A stretch of DNA of 6,563 nt from Planctomycetaceae bacterium (GCA_947440895.1 CANETO010000118.1:1-6563), one strand, 5' to 3'. Positions 1-6,563 are shown, counted from the first letter of the stretch. Translations and numbers: made by a program. The notes: generated from the letters alone by a model not told the origin.

Positions 1-2444
1 CCGAAGGAGAAAAACTCGGCCGTTTCCGCGATCTCGTCGGCCGTCAGGGCACCGCGCGGGATCTCGATCATCGTGCCGACGAGATACTTGATCTTCTGTC
101 CGGTCTCCTTCTGCACCTGCTCGGCGACCCGGTGCACGATCTCCACCTGGTTGTCGAGTTCCTTCTTGAAACCGACCAGCGGGATCATGATCTCTGGCTT
201 CACCTTGATGCCGGCCTTCTGCACCTTGGCGGCAGCCTCGAACACAGCGCGGGCCTGCATCTCCGAGATCCCCGGATAGCTGATCCCGAGGCGGCAGCCG
301 CGGTGGCCGAGCATCGGGTTGAACTCGTGCAGGGAGTGCACGCGGGCCTTCACCGTCTCCAAAGAAAGCTTCAGCTTCTTGGCGAGATCGGCCTGGGCCT
401 TCTCGTCATGCGGCACGAATTCGTGCAGCGGCGGGTCGAGGAACCGAATCGTGGCCGGCCGGCCGTCGAGGGCCCGGAAGATGCCCTCGAAGTCGTCCCG
501 CTGGTAGGGGAGCAGTTTGGCCAGCGCCTTGCGGCGGGCCTCCTCGCTGTCCGCCAGGATCATCTCCCGCATCGCGTCGATGCGGTCGCCCTCGAAGAAC
601 ATGTGCTCGGTCCGCGTCAGGCCGATGCCCTCGGCGCCAAACGCGATCGCATGGCGAACCTGCTCCGGCGTGTCCGCATTCGTCCGCAGGCCGAGCTTCC
701 GATACTTGTCGGCCAGCTTCATGATGAAGGCGTAATACTGATACACATCCGAGTCGGCCGGCTTCATCGTGCCGGCGATCAGCACCTGCAGCAGTTCGCT
801 GTCGGCGGTCTTGATGGCACCGGAGAATACCTCGCCCGTCGATCCGTTGATCGAGATCGCATCCCCTTCCTTGAGCTTGTGCCCACCGCAGGTGAGCGTG
901 CCCTTGGCATAATCGATCTGGATCTCACCAGCCCCGGCCACGCAGACCTTGCCCATCTGCCGGGCCACGAGCGCTGCATGGCTCGACACGCCGCCGCGGC
1001 TGGTGAGGATGCCCTCGGCGGCGATCATGCCGCGAAGGTCCTCGGGGCTCGTCTCGACCCGCGCCAGCACCACCTTCTTGCCGGCGTGGGCCAGTTCCTC
1101 GGCCTTGGCGGCGGTGAATACCAGTTGCCCGGTGGCGGCGCCAGGGCCAGCCGGCAGGCCCGTGGTCAGCACCCGGCCAGCCTTTTTGGCGGCGGCGTAG
1201 TCGGCCCGATCGAAGATCGGTGCCAACAGCTGCGAGAGCGCATCGGGATCAGCCGACTGGATGGCATGCTCAGGCGTCATCAGCTTCTGCTTGACCATGT
1301 CGTGCGCGATCTTCACGAAGGCCAGGGCGGTCCGCTTGCCGTGCCGCGTCTGCAGCATGTAGAGCTTCTTCTTCTCGACGGTGAACTCGAAGTCCTGCAC
1401 GTCGCCAAACTTCTTCTCGAGCGTCTGGCGGACCTTCTCCAACTGCTTGTACGTGCCCGAAAAGACCGGATCGTGGGCCATTTCGGCCACGGGCTTGGGG
1501 GTCCGCACACCGGCCACGACGTCCTCGCCCTGGGCGTTGATCAGGTATTCGCCGTAGAAGATGTCCTCGCCAGTGGCTGGGTCGCGGGTGAACGCCACGC
1601 CGGTGGCGCAGTCGTCGCCCATGTTGCCGAACACCATGCTCTGCACGTTGACGGCCGTGCCCCACTCGTCGGGGATCTTGTACTTGCGGCGGTAGAGAAT
1701 CGCCCGCTCGTTCATCCAGCTGCCAAACACAGCGCCGACGGCACCCAAGAGCTGGTCGAACGGATCCTGCGGAAAGCCCTTGCCGGTCCGCTGCTTGATC
1801 AGCGTCAGATACCGCTTGATCAGCTCGCGGAGATGCTCCTCGGTGAGGTCGGTGTCGTTGTGGATGTGAAGCTCGTGCTTCAGCTTCTCCATCGTCTCCT
1901 CGAACGGGTCGTGCTCGTTCTCATGGCGCTTCTGCACCCCCATCACGACATCGCCATACATCTGGATGAATCGGCGGTAGGAGTCGTAGGCAAAGCGAGG
2001 ATTGCCGGTGGCCGCAGCGAGCCCCTTCACCGTGTCGTCGTTGAGGCCGAGGTTCAGAATCGTGTCCATCATGCCTGGCATGCTGTCGCGGGCACCCGAC
2101 CGCACGCTCAAAAGCAGCGCGTTCGAGCCGTTGCCAAACTTCTTGCCCGTCTCCTTCTCCAGGAGCTTCACGTGTGCGGCAATATCCTCCTCGAGGCCCT
2201 TCGGAAACTTCTTGCCGGAGTCGTAGTAGCCGATGCAGACCTGGGTCGTGATCGTAAAGCCGGCGGGCACCGGCAGACCGATCTTCGTCATCTGAGCGAG
2301 GTTTGCCCCCTTGCCCCCGAGCAGCGCCTTCATCGTGCCGTCGCCGTCGCACTTCTTGGCACCGAAGTAGTAGATCATCTTGCCCGGCTTCGCGCTCTTG
2401 GTGGTCGCAGGCTTGGAGGACTTCTTTCCGAGAGTGGTGGCCAT
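1..2444 (-). CDS. ppdK: Pyruvate, phosphate dikinase (PPDK), 3' end cut by window edge
   Basis: Cytoplasmic enzyme that reversibly converts pyruvate, ATP and phosphate to PEP, AMP and pyrophosphate, used in gluconeogenesis or PPi-linked glycolysis. The window holds 814 codons in one unbroken frame. Seen: an N-terminal ATP-grasp domain (about residues 25-410) with GGKGANL (K45), VRSGARDSMPGMMDT (R115), MVFGNMGDD, GEYLINAQGEDVVAG and LYMLQTRHGKR (Q365, R367); the swivelling phosphohistidine domain with GGVSSHAALVAR, catalytic His489; then the PEP/pyruvate TIM barrel with LRTNADTPEQ, GIGLTRTEHMFF, FLDPPLHEF and GTMIEIPRG (E794). K45, R115, R367, H489 and E794 match K22, R92, R337, H455 and E745 of the Clostridium symbiosum enzyme. 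The frame leaves the window just before the expected TNDLTQ motif, so about 100 residues, including the catalytic Cys near CGEHGGDP, lie outside. The ATG at 2444 gives a Lys/Ser/Thr-rich tail of about 22 residues; Met23 (codon at 2378) matches the usual family start and is the alternative. No convincing Shine-Dalgarno precedes either start. Confidence 0.97.
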   Translation of the reverse strand, partial: MATTLGKKSSKPATTKSAKPGKMIYYFGAKKCDGDGTMKALLGGKGANLAQMTKIGLPVPAGFTITTQVCIGYYDSGKKFPKGLEEDIAAHVKLLEKETGKKFGNGSNALLLSVRSGARDSMPGMMDTILNLGLNDDTVKGLAAATGNPRFAYDSYRRFIQMYGDVVMGVQKRHENEHDPFEETMEKLKHELHIHNDTDLTEEHLRELIKRYLTLIKQRTGKGFPQDPFDQLLGAVGAVFGSWMNERAILYRRKYKIPDEWGTAVNVQSMVFGNMGDDCATGVAFTRDPATGEDIFYGEYLINAQGEDVVAGVRTPKPVAEMAHDPVFSGTYKQLEKVRQTLEKKFGDVQDFEFTVEKKKLYMLQTRHGKRTALAFVKIAHDMVKQKLMTPEHAIQSADPDALSQLLAPIFDRADYAAAKKAGRVLTTGLPAGPGAATGQLVFTAAKAEELAHAGKKVVLARVETSPEDLRGMIAAEGILTSRGGVSSHAALVARQMGKVCVAGAGEIQIDYAKGTLTCGGHKLKEGDAISINGSTGEVFSGAIKTADSELLQVLIAGTMKPADSDVYQYYAFIMKLADKYRKLGLRTNADTPEQVRHAIAFGAEGIGLTRTEHMFFEGDRIDAMREMILADSEEARRKALAKLLPYQRDDFEGIFRALDGRPATIRFLDPPLHEFVPHDEKAQADLAKKLKLSLETVKARVHSLHEFNPMLGHRGCRLGISYPGISEMQARAVFEAAAKVQKAGIKVKPEIMIPLVGFKKELDNQVEIVHRVAEQVQKETGQKIKYLVGTMIEIPRGALTADEIAETAEFFSF

Positions 2445-2533
2445 GGGCTGGTCGAAACCTTTCGTAGCGGGGAAGGAGCAGGGAAACGAGACTCGCAGAC
2501 CGAACAGGAAGACAACGGAGACAACAGCGATAA

Positions 2534-2553
2534 CCCGGCCAGTTTTGACCGGG
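2534..2553. repeat. Inverted repeat at the predicted 5' end of the ppdK transcript
   Basis: Two 8-base arms, CCCGGCCA (2534-2541) and TGACCGGG (2546-2553), flank a 4-base loop and pair with a single mismatch. Relative to the predicted ppdK start near 2558, the repeat would occupy about +6 to +25 of the transcript. It could therefore be a dyad operator overlapping the initially transcribed region, or an RNA hairpin that stabilises the 5' end. No U-tract follows on either strand, so it does not look like an intrinsic terminator. The function is inferred from position only. Confidence 0.5.
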
Positions 2554-2564
2554 AAACTCGCCAG

Positions 2565-2593
2565 AATCTAGTGGCGCAGGCCGGCACCGTCAA
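2565..2593 (-). promoter_or_regulatory. Predicted sigma70-type promoter of ppdK
   Basis: Read on the minus strand, a -35 element TTGACG (2593-2588, five of six consensus bases) is followed by a 17-bp spacer and a -10 element TAGATT (2570-2565, four of six). Transcription would start near 2558, giving a ppdK leader of about 114 nt. Spacing and orientation are ideal and this is the best match I found in the divergent region. The call rests on consensus matching to the E. coli pattern only; planctomycete promoters are poorly defined. Confidence 0.5.
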
Positions 2594-2606
2594 CGAGCGA
2601 ATTACG

Positions 2607-2636
2607 GCGACAGTGCCCGACCCAGGAGGGTAGAAT
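2607..2636 (+). promoter_or_regulatory. Candidate promoter for the rightward PSCyt1/DUF1501 operon
   Basis: A near-consensus -10 hexamer TAGAAT (2631-2636, five of six) lies 18 bp downstream of a weak -35 GCGACA (2607-2612, four of six). A start near 2643 would give a leader of about 44 nt before the ATG at 2687. The -10 sits in a short A/T-rich patch (2631-2645) that stands out in this G+C-rich DNA. The -35 match is poor, so this may be an activator-dependent or alternative-sigma promoter, or chance. Confidence 0.3.
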
Positions 2637-2686
2637 AGAAAAGTTACGGCGTTGCGAATCCACTTCCCCCTCCGGTGACCGCTGCC

Positions 2687-2797
2687 ATGGCGATCCCCCG
2701 TGCGTCGCATGGACGGCCTCCTGTGCATCCCAGCACAGCGATTCTGGCCTGGCTGGCGGTTTCCACCATGTGGGGGGGCGCGGCAGCCTTCGGGGCT
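2687..2797 (+). other. Sec-type signal peptide of the PSCyt1-DUF1549-DUF1553 protein
   Basis: Residues 1-37 have Arg/His in a rather long n-region (R5, H9, R10), then a hydrophobic stretch from about T17 to G36 rich in Ala, Leu, Ile and Trp, then a small-residue run AAAFGA before the charged start of the mature protein (DKTPDFTRDVRPI). An AXA-type cut after A34 or a cut after A37 are both possible. There is no twin Arg and no lipobox Cys, so a soluble exported product is expected, matching the need for c-type haem to be attached outside the cytoplasm. Confidence 0.75.
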
Positions 2798-5176
2798 GAC
2801 AAGACGCCCGACTTCACTCGGGATGTTCGGCCGATCCTGTCGCACAACTGCTTCGCCTGCCACGGCCCCGACGAACATGACCGCCGCGGCGGCCTCCGAC
2901 TCGACGACCGCACGGCAGCCGTCGCCGAACTCGACAGTGGTGCACGGGCCATCGTGCCCGGCCGGCCGGACGAGAGCGAACTGATCGCCCGCATTCACGA
3001 GACCGATCCCGACACGATCATGCCGCCACCCGAGAGCAACCACGTGCTCTCAGCGGCCCAGAAGGAGACGCTGGCACGGTGGATCGCGGCAGGTGCCCCC
3101 TACTCGCCGCACTGGGCTTTCGTCGCCCCCCGGCAGCATGCCCCGCCGCCGATCAGGCAGGCCGACTGGCCGTCCCAATGGATCGACGCCTTTGTCCTCG
3201 GCAGCCTCGAGGCGGAGAACCTCTCGCCCGCAGCCGATGCCGATCCGGTCACGCTCCTCCGCCGGGTGACGTTCGACCTTACGGGTCTGCCGCCAACGCC
3301 GGCCGAGGTCGATGCCTATCTCGCCGACACCGGGCCTGATGGCTACATGTTGTTGGTCGACCGACTCCTCGCCTCGCCGCGGCACGCGGAACGGCTGGCC
3401 GCCTGGTGGCTCGATCTCGTCCGCTATGCCGATACGGTCGGCTACCACGGTGATCAGGATCACAATGCGTCGCCCTATCGCGACTGGGTGATCAAGGCGT
3501 TTCTCGACAACATGCCCTTCGACCGCTTTACCGTCCTGCAACTCGCCGGTGATCTGGTCGGCCCCGCCGACGGCGAACACCCCGACGACCCTCTGCTTGC
3601 AAGTGCCTACAACCGGCTCCTCCAGACGACCCACGAAGGAGGCCTGCAACTGAAGGAATACCGGGCGATCTACCAGGCTGACCGGATTCGCAACGTGTCG
3701 GGCGTGTGGATGGGGGCGACGGTCGGCTGCGCCCAGTGCCACGACCACAAATACGATCCCTACACCGCGAAAGACTTCCACACGCTCGGTGCGTTCTTTG
3801 CCGACATCGATGACGAACAGCATCTCGACAAGGGGGGCTTCGGCGGCAAGGACCTCAATACGCTCCCGACACGAAGGGAACCCGAGGTGTCGCTCGTCGG
3901 GCCGTTCGACCGCGACCGAGCCGCCGAACTGACTGCCCGCATCCACTCGCTCGAAGCCCAGCTGCCGCCACTCGTGCTGCCGCCCCTGGCCCAACCATCG
4001 GAGCCCGAACCCGAGAGCATCGTGGGCAACCGCATCGAACTCGACACGCTCCGGGCCGAACGCACGCGGCTCGATCGGCGCGTCATGATCACGAAGTCGC
4101 TCGAGAACCCCCGCGACGTCCGCATCCTTCCGCGGGGCAACTGGATGGACGAGACCGGCCCCAAGGTCGAGCCGGCAGTGCCGGCGTTTCTCGGGAGCGT
4201 TGGCGCGAAGGGACGACCCAGCCGCGCTGATCTGGCCGGCTGGCTCGTATCGCCCGTCGCCGCCGGCGGCGTGGGCGAATTCACCGCCCGCGTAACGGCC
4301 AACCGGATCTGGGCATTGCTCTTCGGCGCCGGGCTCTGCCGCAGTACCGGCGACCTCGGCGGCCAGGGGGAACTGCCCGACCACCCGGAGCTGCTCGACA
4401 GATTGGCGCTGGAGTTCATGCAACAGGGCTGGGATCTGAGAAAACTCCTCCGCACGCTGGTGACGAGCCGGGCCTACCGGATGTCATCATCCGTGTCCGA
4501 CGAACTACTGGCCCGGGATCCCGACAACCGACTGCTCGCCCGCCAGGGCCGCTGGCGACTGCCAGCCGAGGGCGTCCGTGACACTGCGCTTTTTGCCGGC
4601 GGGCTTCTGCGTGAACAACTCGGCGGGGCCAGCGTGCACCCCTATCAGCCGGCGGGCTACTACCAGCACCTCAACTTCCCAAAGCGGGAATACCCCTCCG
4701 ACACCGACAGCCGTCAGTGGCGGCGCGGGCTCTATGTCCACTGGCAGCGGATGTTTCTTCACCCGCAGTTGCTGGCCTTCGACGCGCCCACCCGCGAGGA
4801 ATGCACCGCCACCCGGATGCGGTCGAACACGCCGAAGGCGGCGCTCGTGCTCTTGAACGATCCGACCTTCGTCGAGGCCGCCCGCGGACTCGCGGAACTC
4901 GCCGTGGTGCAGGGCGGCACGAGCGATGACGACCGCATCACGTTCCTCTGGAGGCGGACACTCTCCCGTCGACCGGATGCCACCGAACTCGCCCTCGCCA
5001 AAGGCCTGCTGGCGAGACGGCGGGACGAATTCAAGACCGATCCTGATGCGGCGAACAAACTCCTCGCCGTCGGCATCGCACCACTCGACACGACTCTCGA
5101 CCCACGGGAACTGGCAGCGTGGACGTCGGCTGCCCGCGCCGTGCTGAATCTCCACGAGGCCATCGCCAGATATTAG
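2687..5176 (+). CDS. Exported PSCyt1-DUF1549-DUF1553 protein (planctomycete cytochrome c-type)
   Basis: 829 residues; a complete gene of unknown biochemical function. Order seen: Sec-type signal peptide (hydrophobic core about 17-36, likely cut between 34 and 38); PSCyt1 domain (about 45-115) with haem motif CFACH (C55, C58, H59) and a downstream Met in DTIMPPP (M112) that could be the second axial ligand; DUF1549 (about 163-375) with DLTGLPPTPAEVD, WWLDLVRYADT, SPYRDWVI and a second haem-type motif CAQCH (C348, C351, H352) in GCAQCHDHKYDP; a charged helical linker (about 408-468) broken by a Pro/Glu-rich hinge (427-443); DUF1553 (about 513-800) with TANRIWALLFGAGL, HPELLDRLALEF, LLRTLVTSRAYR, RWRLPAEGVRD and LLNDPTFVEAARGLAEL. 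No LamG-like or PSCyt3 insertion is apparent. The product should act outside the cytoplasmic membrane. ATG 2687 is preferred over the in-frame GTG at 2675; neither has a Shine-Dalgarno. The DUF1501 gene follows after 2 bases, so the two are surely co-transcribed. Domain names are from recognised motifs. Confidence 0.93.
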   Translation: MAIPRASHGRPPVHPSTAILAWLAVSTMWGGAAAFGADKTPDFTRDVRPILSHNCFACHGPDEHDRRGGLRLDDRTAAVAELDSGARAIVPGRPDESELIARIHETDPDTIMPPPESNHVLSAAQKETLARWIAAGAPYSPHWAFVAPRQHAPPPIRQADWPSQWIDAFVLGSLEAENLSPAADADPVTLLRRVTFDLTGLPPTPAEVDAYLADTGPDGYMLLVDRLLASPRHAERLAAWWLDLVRYADTVGYHGDQDHNASPYRDWVIKAFLDNMPFDRFTVLQLAGDLVGPADGEHPDDPLLASAYNRLLQTTHEGGLQLKEYRAIYQADRIRNVSGVWMGATVGCAQCHDHKYDPYTAKDFHTLGAFFADIDDEQHLDKGGFGGKDLNTLPTRREPEVSLVGPFDRDRAAELTARIHSLEAQLPPLVLPPLAQPSEPEPESIVGNRIELDTLRAERTRLDRRVMITKSLENPRDVRILPRGNWMDETGPKVEPAVPAFLGSVGAKGRPSRADLAGWLVSPVAAGGVGEFTARVTANRIWALLFGAGLCRSTGDLGGQGELPDHPELLDRLALEFMQQGWDLRKLLRTLVTSRAYRMSSSVSDELLARDPDNRLLARQGRWRLPAEGVRDTALFAGGLLREQLGGASVHPYQPAGYYQHLNFPKREYPSDTDSRQWRRGLYVHWQRMFLHPQLLAFDAPTREECTATRMRSNTPKAALVLLNDPTFVEAARGLAELAVVQGGTSDDDRITFLWRRTLSRRPDATELALAKGLLARRRDEFKTDPDAANKLLAVGIAPLDTTLDPRELAAWTSAARAVLNLHEAIARY
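2849..2863 (+). other. Haem c attachment motif 1 (CFACH) in PSCyt1
   Basis: Codons for C55-F-A-C58-H59, followed by GPDEHDRRGGLRLD, the usual context of the planctomycete cytochrome C (PSCyt1) domain. The two Cys would carry the haem thioether bonds and His59 would be the proximal ligand. Haem loading is expected from the motif, not shown. Confidence 0.85.
3728..3742 (+). other. Second CxxCH motif (CAQCH) inside DUF1549
   Basis: Codons for C348-A-Q-C351-H352 in the context VGCAQCHDHKYDPYT. The CAQCHDHK string is a hallmark of DUF1549 proteins, so the motif is family-conserved. Whether it binds a second haem or another metal is not known to me; the neighbouring H354 and D357 add further potential ligands. 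Confidence 0.7.
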
Positions 5177-5178
5177 CC

Positions 5179-6563
5179 ATGAACGATCTCCTCTCGATCC
5201 AGCGACGCACCTTCCTCGCCCGCGCCGGGCTCTCGCTCGGCGGCGCCGCGCTCTCCTCGCTGCTGGCCCGTGACGGTCTCGCGGCGACGCTCTCGTCATC
5301 GCCGGGCCGGACCGATGCCGCCGGCCGTTCTCGGGGCGCGGTCTATCCGCTCCATCATCCGCCGCGGGCCAAGTCGGTGATCTTCCTCTGCCTCGCCGGC
5401 GGCCCGAGCCATCTGGAAACGTTTGATCACAAGCCGCTGCTCGCCAAGCTCGACGGGCAGGACATGCCGGAGAGCGTGACGGCAGGGCAGCCAATCGCGC
5501 AGCTGCAGGGGCAGAAGCTCATCTGCCTCGGACCGCGAACGGGATTCTCGCAGCGTGGCGAGGGGGGAGCGTTTGTCAGCGACCTGCTGCCGAAGCTCGG
5601 CGGCCTCTCCCACAAGCTCGCGATCGTGCGGAGCATGGTGACCGAACAGATCAACCACGACCCGGCCCACACCTTCATGAACTGCGGCACGGCGCTCTCG
5701 GGACGGCCGAGCATGGGAGCCTGGGTGAACTACGGCCTCGGTAGCGAGGCCGACGACCTGCCCGGCTTCGTCGTGATGACGAGCAAGATGGGACGCAGCC
5801 CACAGCCGATCGCGGCACGGCAGTGGCACTCGGGCTTCCTCCCGGGGCAGTTTCAGGGGGTCGAGTTCGCCACTTCTGGTGCCCCCGTGCACTACGTGGA
5901 CAACCCGCCCGGCGTGTCGGTCGCCCACCAGCGCGACCTGATTGACACGGTGGCAGCCCTGGAGCACCACCGGCTCGGCTCACTGGCCGACCCCGAGATC
6001 GCCACGCGTGTGAAGCAGTATGAACTCGCCTTCCGGATGCAGGCGAGCGTGCCACAGCTCGCCGATCTCTCTGACGAGACAGCCGAGACGCTCGCCCTCT
6101 ACGGGGCCGAGCCGGGCAAGGCCTCGGTCGGCACCAACTGCCTGATGGCGAGGAGGCTCGTCGAACGCGGCGTGCGGTTCGTGCACCTCTACCACAGCGA
6201 CTGGGACCATCACAGCGGCATCGATACATTTCTCAAGCAGATCTGCCCGCCAACCGATCAGGCCGCAGCGGCCCTGCTCATCGACCTCGAACGTCGCGGC
6301 CTCCTCGACGAGACCCTCGTCGTGATCGGTGGTGAGTTCGGGCGGACGCCAATGGGCCAGAGTAAAGGCACCAAGGCTGACATCGGCCGTGACCACCACA
6401 TCAAGGGCTTCAGCATGGCGCTGGCGGGAGGCGGCATCAAGGCTGGCATCACCCACGGCGAGACCGACGACTTCGGCTACAACGCCGTCAAGGACGTCGT
6501 TCACGTCCGCGATCTGCACGCCACGATGCTGCACCTGTTGGGAATCGACCACGGAAAGTTCAC
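5179..6563 (+). CDS. Tat-exported DUF1501 protein, 3' end cut by window edge
   Basis: 461 codons are present; by comparison with typical family C-termini about 25-30 residues are missing after GIDHGKF. Function unknown. The N-terminus has a twin-Arg signal, QRRTFLARAGLSLGG (R9, R10), then a hydrophobic stretch to about residue 38, indicating export of a folded protein. The DUF1501 domain fills the rest: AGGPSHLETFDHKP (73-86), NHDPAH (159-164), TALSGRPSMGAW, LPGFVVM, VGTNCLMARRLVERGVRFV, HSDWDHH (339-345), GGEFGRTP (384-391), GRDHH (403-407), ALAGGGIKAG and VRDLHATMLHLLG. DUF1501 is grouped with the alkaline phosphatase/sulfatase-like fold, and the D83/H84, D343/H344/H345, E386 and D405/H406/H407 clusters are plausible metal ligands, but this is inference. 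The ATG lies 2 bases after the stop of the preceding gene with no clear Shine-Dalgarno, which suggests translational coupling. No frameshift or stop was seen. Confidence 0.95.
   Translation, partial: MNDLLSIQRRTFLARAGLSLGGAALSSLLARDGLAATLSSSPGRTDAAGRSRGAVYPLHHPPRAKSVIFLCLAGGPSHLETFDHKPLLAKLDGQDMPESVTAGQPIAQLQGQKLICLGPRTGFSQRGEGGAFVSDLLPKLGGLSHKLAIVRSMVTEQINHDPAHTFMNCGTALSGRPSMGAWVNYGLGSEADDLPGFVVMTSKMGRSPQPIAARQWHSGFLPGQFQGVEFATSGAPVHYVDNPPGVSVAHQRDLIDTVAALEHHRLGSLADPEIATRVKQYELAFRMQASVPQLADLSDETAETLALYGAEPGKASVGTNCLMARRLVERGVRFVHLYHSDWDHHSGIDTFLKQICPPTDQAAAALLIDLERRGLLDETLVVIGGEFGRTPMGQSKGTKADIGRDHHIKGFSMALAGGGIKAGITHGETDDFGYNAVKDVVHVRDLHATMLHLLGIDHGKF
5203..5292 (+). other. Twin-arginine (Tat) signal peptide of the DUF1501 protein
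   Basis: Residues 9-38 start with RRTFLA, matching the Tat pattern RRxFL, followed by a Gly/Ala/Leu-rich hydrophobic stretch and a small-residue region around DGLAATLSS where cleavage could occur. Two hydrophobic residues follow the RR-x as the motif requires. The absence of a strong single transmembrane anchor afterwards favours a cleaved, soluble product. Confidence 0.8.

Larger units (their letters stand above)
2445..2686. other. Divergent intergenic region between ppdK and the PSCyt1/DUF1501 operon
   Basis: This 242-bp stretch is the only noncoding DNA of note in the window. It holds the predicted ppdK promoter, the inverted repeat and the rightward promoter candidate. The remainder (2445-2530) is a purine-rich plus strand that would form a pyrimidine-rich ppdK leader. 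I see no small ORF with a credible ribosome-binding site, no riboswitch-like architecture and no tRNA. Confidence 0.7.

Noticed and set aside
2624..2630. AGGAGGG, a strong Shine-Dalgarno-like string on the plus strand.
   Set aside because: No ATG or GTG lies at a useful distance downstream, the TTG at 2652 is out of frame with the gene, and the string probably lies upstream of the transcription start.
132..2633. Plus-strand open frame of 833 codons opposite ppdK.
   Set aside because: It is in exact codon register with ppdK on the other strand, so it stays open simply because ppdK avoids TTA, CTA and TCA codons. Its translation is rich in His, Leu, Arg and Val without any recognisable domain, while the minus strand encodes an unmistakable PPDK.
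2675..2677. GTG as the start of the PSCyt1-DUF1549-DUF1553 protein.
   Set aside because: It adds only MTAA before the ATG at 2687, has no better ribosome-binding site, and the ATG gives an equally good signal peptide.
3050..4423. Minus-strand open frame of 457 codons inside the PSCyt1-DUF1549-DUF1553 gene.
   Set aside because: Codon-bias shadow of a strongly supported gene. The translation shows no known motif and no promoter or ribosome-binding site is evident.
132..5176. Two plus-strand frames of identical length (833 codons) lying end to end, suggesting a duplication.
   Set aside because: The length match is coincidental. The first is the antisense shadow of ppdK and the two translations share no visible similarity.
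5980..6552. Minus-strand open frames opposite the DUF1501 gene, including one of 190 codons.
   Set aside because: The plus strand encodes conserved DUF1501 motifs throughout this stretch, and the antisense translations look compositionally like other shadows.
2445..6563. Possibility of a mobile element, defence island or CRISPR-like array.
   Set aside because: No transposase, integrase, terminal inverted repeats, direct-repeat array or shift in base composition was seen; codon use is even across all three genes.

Overview
The window looks like chromosomal DNA from a member of the Planctomycetota. It has high G+C and strong G/C third-position codon bias, and it carries a domain set that is hugely expanded in that phylum: a PSCyt1-DUF1549-DUF1553 protein followed at once by a DUF1501 protein. 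I cannot name a genus from the sequence. No tRNA, rRNA, insertion sequence, CRISPR array, prophage gene or recombination site was seen.

Layout: the left 2.44 kb is the minus-strand gene for pyruvate, phosphate dikinase (ppdK). It starts at 2444 and runs off the left edge, so about the last 100 residues are missing. A 242-bp divergent intergenic region (2445-2686) holds a good sigma70-like promoter reading towards ppdK, a near-perfect inverted repeat just downstream of its predicted transcription start, and a weaker promoter candidate reading rightwards. On the plus strand, 2687-5176 encodes an exported 829-residue protein with two CxxCH haem-binding motifs (PSCyt1, DUF1549, DUF1553). Two bases after its stop codon, a Tat-exported DUF1501 protein begins at 5179 and runs off the right edge, with perhaps 25-30 residues missing.

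How the genes work together: PPDK is a cytoplasmic central-carbon enzyme that interconverts pyruvate and PEP. Its position beside the cytochrome-type operon looks like simple divergent neighbourhood; nothing in the sequence ties the functions together. The two plus-strand genes form a tight, probably translationally coupled operon. The first product should leave the cytoplasm unfolded by the Sec route and receive c-type haem outside. The second should leave folded by the Tat route and carries His/Asp/Glu clusters compatible with the alkaline-phosphatase-like fold to which DUF1501 is assigned. To my knowledge the biochemical role of this widespread pair is not established, so it is the best candidate here for an undescribed system.

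The long open frames antisense to these genes, including one of 833 codons opposite ppdK, are codon-bias shadows and are not annotated.
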